Assembly (NCBI GenBank): GCA_018900995.1 | Contig: JAHIFH010000054.1 | Location: 1-10,490, forward strand | Direction: 5' to 3' | Length of the DNA: 10,490 nucleotides | Origin: Patescibacteria group bacterium | Lineage (GTDB): Bacteria; Patescibacteriota; Microgenomatia; PFEM01; JAHIFH01 | Part shown: piece by piece, positions 6,012-10,490 of the stretch | How the letters are laid out: every line of letters begins with the position of its first letter | Numbering within the stretch: the stretch's first letter is position 1 | The notes under the pieces: generated by a model | The model's input: the letters and a program-made list of their open reading frames with translations, nothing else | Told to the model about the DNA's origin: nothing | The model's database searches: none | Made by a program: the position numbers and the translations under genes

Positions 6012-6136
6012 TAGATCAAGAAACAGCGGAACTACTTTCGAGAAGACCAAAGACCCAATTGTGAGGGAAGAGTACGAGATGATTTTTTTACAGGGTCTAC
6101 TGGCGAGCTTCGTTCAACTGGCTTCCTTCGAATAGC

Positions 6137-6442
6137 TTAAAAAAGAAAGAAAAGAATTGGCAAGAGGATAGCTAGGGTGATGATGAGAACAATTAAGCCA
6201 ATTAAAAATGATGTTTTTTTAGCCGGAGCTTGAGCTTTTTTCTTTGGCTGGCTAATTTTTTCTTCTTTTCCTTCACCAAGAATCTCATCAAGTAACTCTT
6301 TGGAATAGCGCCTAGCTCCGCCAGCTGTTCTCTTTGGGGCAGAAATCTTGCCAGCTTTCTCCCAACGGCGTAAGGTATCAGGCGAAACTCCTAAATATTT
6401 AGCTGCTTCAGAGATGGTATACCACTTTTTGTCGTCTTGCAT
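6137..6442 (-). CDS. Tail-anchored MerR/BldC-type HTH protein
   Basis: 101 residues. The N-terminal half is a MerR-superfamily (HTH_17/BldC-like) winged helix: WYTISEAAKYLGVSPDTLRR is the HTH (7-26) and RTAGGARRYS (38-47) the wing. A Lys/Ala/Pro linker (60-76) leads to one strongly hydrophobic helix (78-101) that ends at the last residue. The protein should therefore sit in the cytoplasmic membrane by its tail with the DNA-binding domain inside the cell. It has no effector-binding or dimerisation domain of classical MerR proteins. Start ATG 6442-6440 lies 32 bp after a good -10 box; there is no Shine-Dalgarno. It is divergent from the GT-C-like gene at 6725 and could act on the shared intergenic region, but that is inference. 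Confidence 0.85.
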   Translation of the reverse strand: MQDDKKWYTISEAAKYLGVSPDTLRRWEKAGKISAPKRTAGGARRYSKELLDEILGEGKEEKISQPKKKAQAPAKKTSFLIGLIVLIITLAILLPILFFLF

Positions 6443-6474
6443 ATGGTTGCTTAACTTTTAATACAGCAATTTTC

Positions 6475-6503
6475 ATCATAATTAACTGAGCTGACTTTGT
6501 CAA
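6475..6503 (-). promoter_or_regulatory. Promoter of the MerR-like gene
   Basis: On the minus strand TTGACA, 17 bp, TATGAT: near-consensus. A second TTGACA lies 17 bp further upstream (6515-6520), a possible alternative -35 or direct-repeat binding site. Confidence 0.8.
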
Positions 6504-6539
6504 GAGGAAAAAATTGTCAAGTTTCGTAATTTTGTCTAG

Positions 6540-6617
6540 TTTGCCCCTGAGGCTAGATAGTTTGATATATTTAGTGATTTTTCAGTTGAAAGTTAATTTA
6601 ATTTAGCCTCGGACAAA
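6540..6617. repeat. Long-loop inverted repeat in the divergent intergenic region
   Basis: TTTGCCCCTGAGGCTA (6540-6555) and TAGCCTCGGACAAA (6604-6617) are complementary apart from a few mismatches, with a loop of about 48 nt. It lies between the MerR-like promoter and the regulatory element of the GT-C-like gene. Role unknown. Confidence 0.4.
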
Positions 6618-6629
6618 GAAGATTGGGAC

Positions 6630-6711
6630 TTGACATTGTATATCCAATCAATGTTAACATTATAATAATTGAGGCTATTTCCCTTAATTAAATTAATAAT
6701 TGATGTTTACA
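6630..6711 (+). promoter_or_regulatory. Two-block regulatory element upstream of the GT-C-like gene (copy 1)
   Basis: Block 1 at 6630-6660 starts TTGACATTGTATATCCAAT and ends with the palindrome ATGTTAACAT; it contains a dyad ACATTG...CAATGT. Block 2 is TGTTTACA at 6704-6711. Both blocks recur at 8419-8498. TGTTAACA and TGTTTACA share one motif, 52 bp apart. TTGACA looks like a -35, but the nearest TATAAT (6661) is 25 bp away, so the exact promoter is unclear. Confidence 0.65.
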
Positions 6712-6724
6712 CTAGTCTAAAACG

Positions 6725-8140
6725 ATGTATCCTGCTCAGACCTCATTTATCCCTGTTCAAGCAGCCTTAGCTAGATTTATAGAAAGCCAGGGTTGGCGAG
6801 CAATTTTTGCTAATTATCCCTATTGGTATTTAGGGACCACTCCTTTTCGTTATTTAACGGGCCCAATTTTGCCTATCTTTCTCATTGTTATTCACCGCCT
6901 TTTACCAGGACTCAATTTATTTGAGATTCTTTTAGGACTGATTTGCATAACTTTTCCTTTCGGGGCAACAGGGGTTTATCTATTGGTTAGAGAAATGAAC
7001 GGTGGTCGGTTTAGCGCCCTTTTGGCAACTGTTTTTTATTTTTTTGGACCAGTTATTCCACTTCTTTTTCGTTTTTCCGATGGAGTCTATTTAATTGCCC
7101 TTTCCCTTTTGCCATATATTTTAATTCTTTATTTAAGATTTCTTCAGCAATGGCAACGGAAGACTGCCATTTATTTGACTTTTTCAATTACTGGTCTAAT
7201 TTTATTGGACACAACGATTATTCCCTCGTTAGCTTTTGCTATGACAGTTACTTTTTTAGCTAAAACGGGTTGGAAAAGAGTGGAGGAGAAACTGAAAAAT
7301 AGCTTATTGCTTATTGTTTATTGCTTATTGCTGGCGACTATTTGGTATACGCCGGGTTATTGGTTGACTTTGTTGACGGCTCCTTCACTGGCGGGTAAAA
7401 CCTTTTTGTCAGTGGCTATTTCTTTACCTCGGTTGTTGTCTGTGGCCTTGGCAATCTTTTTAGCCGTTTTTTCCATCCGTTTTTTCAAAAAGAGAAATCT
7501 TTTCCGAGATTTTTGCTTTTTTTGGTTATTTATCTTTGGTTTTCTGACTTTAGCCAGATTTATGGCTGATCCGGATTTCTGGTTGGACTGGAGCGCTTAT
7601 GGCATTGAATTGCAAATGGGGATGGGTATGGGGCTTAGCTTAGTTTTGTCAAAAATCAAGGAAAAGACGAGACGAATCTTAATGTCTCTGGTTTTAATCA
7701 GCTTATTAATTGCTAGTTGGTTGCTTTTAGTTAAGAACAACGTAATAGACACTTTCCAAAAAGAAATTAATCAGTCAGTTGAATATCGGATTGGAGAAAA
7801 ATTAACAGAAATAATAAAACCTGGCGAAAAAGTTTTTTTTTCCGGGACAACAGTTTTTTGGTTAAATGCTTTTTTTGACATTCCTCAAGTCCGCGGTGGA
7901 GTTGACCAAGTCGCGGTTCATCCAACTTGGGACAAAGCGGCTTGGGAAATTAGAGAGGGGACAAAAGTTGAGTTATCAGAAGAATGGCTTAGGGAGTTAG
8001 GGGTTAATTATTTGGTGGTTCATGACGAAACTTCCAAAGAGTTTTATCACGACTTTACCTATCCAGAGAAATTTGAACAAGGGAATTTTCAGAAGGTCTA
8101 TCAAAAAGATGGTGATCGAATTTATCGGCTTAATGATTAA
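6725..8140 (+). CDS. Polytopic GT-C-like / PTPS-related membrane protein
   Basis: 471 residues with about nine or ten hydrophobic helices over the first ~340 and a soluble C-terminal domain (about 350-471). The N-terminal extracytoplasmic stretch NYPYWYLGTTPFRYLTGP and the C-terminal FWLNAFFDIPQVRGGVDQ and GVNYLVVHDETS phrases resemble the '6-pyruvoyl-tetrahydropterin synthase-related' membrane proteins and GT-C glycosyltransferases, which use lipid-linked sugars outside the membrane. Sugar transfer is inferred, not shown. ATG 6725 is the only start: TAG at 6713-6715 closes the frame, and there is no Shine-Dalgarno. Related proteins usually begin with a membrane helix before the first loop; here the chain starts inside what looks like that loop, so the N-terminus may be truncated. 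The start is 13 bp after the TGTTTACA box. The next gene is the HTH-GT2 fusion. Confidence 0.75.
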   Translation: MYPAQTSFIPVQAALARFIESQGWRAIFANYPYWYLGTTPFRYLTGPILPIFLIVIHRLLPGLNLFEILLGLICITFPFGATGVYLLVREMNGGRFSALLATVFYFFGPVIPLLFRFSDGVYLIALSLLPYILILYLRFLQQWQRKTAIYLTFSITGLILLDTTIIPSLAFAMTVTFLAKTGWKRVEEKLKNSLLLIVYCLLLATIWYTPGYWLTLLTAPSLAGKTFLSVAISLPRLLSVALAIFLAVFSIRFFKKRNLFRDFCFFWLFIFGFLTLARFMADPDFWLDWSAYGIELQMGMGMGLSLVLSKIKEKTRRILMSLVLISLLIASWLLLVKNNVIDTFQKEINQSVEYRIGEKLTEIIKPGEKVFFSGTTVFWLNAFFDIPQVRGGVDQVAVHPTWDKAAWEIREGTKVELSEEWLRELGVNYLVVHDETSKEFYHDFTYPEKFEQGNFQKVYQKDGDRIYRLND

Positions 8141-8418
8141 TTGTGATAAGTCAAGTTTTATTTAATGCCAAGTCGGGGAGGCATTTCTCCGAAAAATCAA
8201 AAGTTAAAAGATTAAAAAATCATAACTTTTAATAACCAAGAAAAAGAACCCAGAGAGTAAATGTGGTTGTTAATAGCTTTACATAATTTTGAAAAAGTTT
8301 AAGGAAAAAATACTAAGATAGGTACATTTGATATTGTTTGAACTAATTTGAAATATTTAATACTGATAGCTATGAACTTATTTGTTAGATCTGACCTAGT
8401 TTGTTGGTAAAATGGGTC
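8141..8418. other. AT-rich intergenic stretch without a gene
   Basis: No frame with recognisable protein. It contains the hairpin 8174-8191 shortly after the stop, and an inverted repeat AAAAGTTA/TAACTTTT at 8199-8206 and 8223-8230. Otherwise it is featureless up to the regulatory element at 8419. Confidence 0.5.
8174..8191 (+). terminator. Weak terminator-like hairpin after the GT-C-like gene
   Basis: CGGGGAG-GCAT-TTCTCCG gives a 7-bp stem with two G-U pairs and a 4-nt loop, 34 bp past the stop. It is followed by A-rich rather than T-rich sequence, so termination is doubtful. Confidence 0.3.
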
Positions 8419-8498
8419 TTGACATAGTATATCCAATTGATGTTAACATAAAATATCAAAGCTAAAATTATTTAGTAAATCTAGAATAAGTGTTTACA
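8419..8498 (+). promoter_or_regulatory. Two-block regulatory element upstream of the HTH-GT2 gene (copy 2)
   Basis: Block 1 at 8419-8449 begins TTGACATAGTATATCCAAT and ends ATGTTAACAT, differing from 6630-6660 at only three positions. Block 2 is TGTTTACA at 8491-8498. The gap between blocks is 2 bp shorter than in copy 1, but the distance from block 2 to the start codon is exactly the same (13 bp). This spacing supports CTG 8512 as the start. Confidence 0.65.
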
Positions 8499-8499
8499 T

Positions 8500-8506
8500 A
8501 AGGAGG
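8500..8506 (+). promoter_or_regulatory. Shine-Dalgarno AAGGAGG of the HTH-GT2 gene
   Basis: A full-strength ribosome site with a 5-nt spacer to CTG 8512. No ATG, GTG or TTG lies in frame within reach, so it fixes a non-standard CTG start. Confidence 0.7.
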
Positions 8507-8511
8507 GCAGG

Positions 8512-10490
8512 CTGCCACCAAAACTCTCTCCTGAGCAAAGGCTTGATTTAATTAAACAGGTTATAATTGAAGGCAAATCTATTGCCCAAGTTTGCCGTGA
8601 TTTTGGTATATCACGAACCCTTTTCTATCGATGGCTAAAGCGCTATAGGGAAGAGGGAGAAATTAAGCCTAAGAGAAAACCCGGCGTTACTCCTCGAAAA
8701 GTTCGTCCCAAAAGAGAAATAAGAAAATATAAAAGAGAGCCTAGACTTACTCCTCAGCAGCGGCTAGCAGCGGTTGAAAGAGTAGTTAAATATAAGGATT
8801 CAATTGCCCAAGTTTGCCAAAGTTATCACATCTCTCGCCCCACTTTTTATAAATGGTTAAAGCGCTATCAAGAGGTTCCCGAAGATCAACGCTTAAAGGC
8901 AATGAGGGAGAAAAAACCAAAGGTCAGGCGTTACCCTCGGCAAACACCAGAGCTTTATGAAAAAGCAGTTTTAGATATTGTTGCTCATTATCCTCAGCTT
9001 GGCGTTGAGAGAATTGCACAAGTTTTACCTAAGATTGCCGGCAAGCCAATTGTTGGCTATCACGGGGTACAGAAAATATTGGAAAGATATAGTTTGAACA
9101 CCTATGAGCAGCGAGTAGCTTATGCGCGGGCGCAAATCACTCCCGTCATCAGGCTCATCTCAGCCCTGGAAGAGATTGGCACTCGCTTTATCATCTTGCC
9201 AGTCGAGACTCGAGCCAAGATTGTCAGATTTGCTACCGCCACCTTCTTCACCACTTTTGCCACTACGGTTGTTCTTGGATTTGCTGGATACATGGCAACG
9301 ATTGCTGCCGGAGTCCCGGTTTCTGCTCGAATTGGACTTTTCTTTGCTACTATTGCTCTCTCAGTTGGTTCAATTTTCTTTGCTTATTCGATGAAATACT
9401 ATTTGATTTTAGCCATCGTTTTATCTTTCTCCCGTCAACCATTAGAAGAAGGAGGGGGTTATGCTGTTGGTTTGAATGGTCGCGTTCAACGCGATGGGAG
9501 ATTAAATAATAATAATCAGAAGAATGGTCCTTCGACAAGTTCGGGATGGCTGGCAAGAATCTTTGGCATGGGAAATGGAAATGGTAATGGGAGAAACGGG
9601 GTAGTTCCAGCCGGTGGATTACAACCTTCATTAGAACATATCAAGCTCAAGAGATATCCCTTTGTTTCTATCCATCTGCCTTTTTACAACGAGAAAAAGG
9701 TGGCAGAAAGAATTCTAGAAGCTTGTACCTCAATGGATTATCCTAACTACGAGATAGTTGTTTGCGATGATAGTACTGATAAGACAATAGAAATTGTGCA
9801 AAGATATGCAAAAGAACATAATCAAACTCATCCTGAAGGCCCCAAGATTAAAGTTCTTCACCGACCAACTAGAGAAGGATTTAAAGGAGGAGCTTTAGCT
9901 TATGCTCTAAAGCATACAAACCCCAAGACTGAATTTGTGGTTGTTTTTGATGCTGACTTTATTCCTTACCCTGATACCTTAGAACTATTTATAAAATACT
10001 TCAAAGCCAACAATAACAATAATAATTCAGAAGACTATATTAAGAGCAATGTTGCTGTGGTTGGTGGTTACCAATGGCATGTTCTCAACAAATCAGAGAA
10101 CTGGATTACTCGGGGAGTGAGAACTGAATATGCTGGTTCATATGTGATTGAGAGACCAGGAAGAGAGATTATGGGGATGCTCAAACAAATCTCGGGGTCG
10201 GTTTATATGATTAGAGCTGATGTCCTCAAAAAGATAGGCTGGGGAACAAGTATTACTGAGGATTTCGAGCTCACCCTTCGACTATACGCTCAGGGCTACA
10301 AAGTTATCTATACCCCCTATATCCAAGGACCAGCGGAATGTGTTTCTACTCTTAAAAGGCTCATCAGGCAAAGAATGAGGTGGGCTGAAGGACATAGTAA
10401 TTGTATTAAGAAGATGTTTTTCAAACTCATGACTTCTCCCAATCTCACTCTTTCAGAAAAACTCGAGGTTTTATACATTTCTCCTTATTA
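8512..10490 (+). CDS. Transposase-type HTH domains fused to a membrane GT2 glycosyltransferase (3' partial)
   Basis: 659 codons without a stop, running off the window. Residues 5-46 and 79-121 are two similar helix-turn-helix domains (GKSIAQVCRDFGISRTLFYR and DSIAQVCQSYHISRPTFYK, each followed by WLKRY) like those of IS-element transposases. Residues 145-205 resemble the third DNA-binding segment before a transposase catalytic core (YPQLGVERIAQVL, then VQKILERYSLNT), but the DDE integrase core is absent. Hydrophobic segments follow at about 240-267 and 274-307, then an Asn/Gly-rich linker (320-370). The GT2 domain begins at 384: VSIHLPFYNE, VVCDDSTD (Asp419/Asp420), FDADF (DxD 480-482), ITEDFE (TED 582-584) and QRMRW (620-624). 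This D, DxD, TED, QxxRW set marks processive cellulose-synthase-like enzymes that use a nucleotide sugar on the inner membrane face. The start is CTG behind AAGGAGG; the first in-frame ATG (near 8902) would remove both HTH domains. The missing C-terminus probably resembles the one at 3-190. Confidence 0.88.
   Translation, partial: MPPKLSPEQRLDLIKQVIIEGKSIAQVCRDFGISRTLFYRWLKRYREEGEIKPKRKPGVTPRKVRPKREIRKYKREPRLTPQQRLAAVERVVKYKDSIAQVCQSYHISRPTFYKWLKRYQEVPEDQRLKAMREKKPKVRRYPRQTPELYEKAVLDIVAHYPQLGVERIAQVLPKIAGKPIVGYHGVQKILERYSLNTYEQRVAYARAQITPVIRLISALEEIGTRFIILPVETRAKIVRFATATFFTTFATTVVLGFAGYMATIAAGVPVSARIGLFFATIALSVGSIFFAYSMKYYLILAIVLSFSRQPLEEGGGYAVGLNGRVQRDGRLNNNNQKNGPSTSSGWLARIFGMGNGNGNGRNGVVPAGGLQPSLEHIKLKRYPFVSIHLPFYNEKKVAERILEACTSMDYPNYEIVVCDDSTDKTIEIVQRYAKEHNQTHPEGPKIKVLHRPTREGFKGGALAYALKHTNPKTEFVVVFDADFIPYPDTLELFIKYFKANNNNNNSEDYIKSNVAVVGGYQWHVLNKSENWITRGVRTEYAGSYVIERPGREIMGMLKQISGSVYMIRADVLKKIGWGTSITEDFELTLRLYAQGYKVIYTPYIQGPAECVSTLKRLIRQRMRWAEGHSNCIKKMFFKLMTSPNLTLSEKLEVLYISPY

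Larger units (their letters stand above)
5758..6136. other. Non-coding, repeat- and hairpin-rich stretch
   Basis: No gene is supported over these 379 bases. Short frames on both strands run through the repeats and have no recognisable protein. The stretch holds the hairpins 5772-5810, 5832-5867 and 5896-5939, the tandem repeat 5951-6011, and four direct copies of GGCTTGA (5751, 5802, 5865, 5964). A frame near 6015-6136 ending just before the MerR-like gene has no recognisable motifs. Confidence 0.6.

Noticed and set aside
5731..6019. Three short open frames on both strands
   Set aside because: They run through hairpins and tandem repeats; the translations show no known domain and no start signals.
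5758..6136. tRNA or other standard RNA gene
   Set aside because: I looked for a cloverleaf and known RNA motifs and saw only simple hairpins.
8512..9130. Insertion-sequence transposase
   Set aside because: The HTH domains are transposase-like, but no DDE core, terminal inverted repeats or target duplication are visible, and the frame continues into a glycosyltransferase.
9122..9394. Open frame of 90 codons on the plus strand in another frame
   Set aside because: It overlaps the HTH-GT2 gene, has low-complexity Leu/Ser/Pro composition, and no ribosome site.
9350..9631. Open frame of 93 codons on the minus strand
   Set aside because: Antisense to the membrane/linker part of the HTH-GT2 gene; no motif or promoter.

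Overview
The window looks like a chromosomal accessory region of a candidate-phyla-radiation bacterium (Patescibacteria), most probably a Microgenomates lineage. That placement is inference. It rests on moderate-to-low GC, compact mostly leaderless genes, a PEP-CTERM/exosortase-type system beside large membrane glycosyltransferases, GT-C-like polytopic proteins, and abundant short dispersed hairpin repeats. TGA is used as a normal stop and tryptophan is TGG, so the code is standard.

Layout from left to right. (1) 3-2249: a frame that is already open at the window edge. It starts with the C-terminus of a GT2 glycosyltransferase and continues without a stop into a large secreted beta-rich protein ending in a PEP-CTERM-like sorting signal. 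(2) 2265-2759: an exosortase/archaeosortase-family protease with Cys/Arg/His catalytic residues, the obvious partner of that signal; its 5' end looks frameshifted by one T. (3) 2876-4168: a divergent pair, a NYN/LabA-type PIN-like nuclease (-) and a membrane-anchored staphylococcal-nuclease-like protein with an Ada-like cysteine tail (+). (4) 4203-5757: an AbiEi/AbiEii toxin-antitoxin operon (-) lying between two short remnants of exosortase 3' ends. (5) 5758-6136: a non-coding stretch full of hairpins and a short tandem repeat that also occurs, inverted, left of the AbiE operon. (6) 6137-6442: a small MerR/BldC-type HTH protein with a C-terminal membrane anchor (-). (7) 6725-8140: a polytopic GT-C-like/PTPS-related membrane protein (+). 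(8) 8512-10490 and beyond: a very long frame beginning at CTG and encoding two tandem transposase-type HTH domains, a third transposase-like DNA-binding segment, two or three membrane segments, and a cellulose-synthase-like GT2 domain with D, DxD, TED and QxxRW motifs. It is cut by the window end.

The two glycosyltransferase genes, the GT-C-like protein and the exosortase with its substrate suggest a surface glycopolymer/glycoprotein assembly locus. Exosortase genes are known to cluster with exopolysaccharide genes. The most unusual item is the fusion of transposase-derived DNA-binding domains to a membrane GT2 enzyme. Its upstream region shares a ~80-bp two-block regulatory element, with identical spacing to the start codon, with the upstream region of the neighbouring GT-C-like gene, which makes autoregulation by the HTH-GT2 protein a testable idea. 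Nuclease and toxin-antitoxin cassettes sit between exosortase tail fragments, as if exosortase 3' ends mark repeated recombination points.
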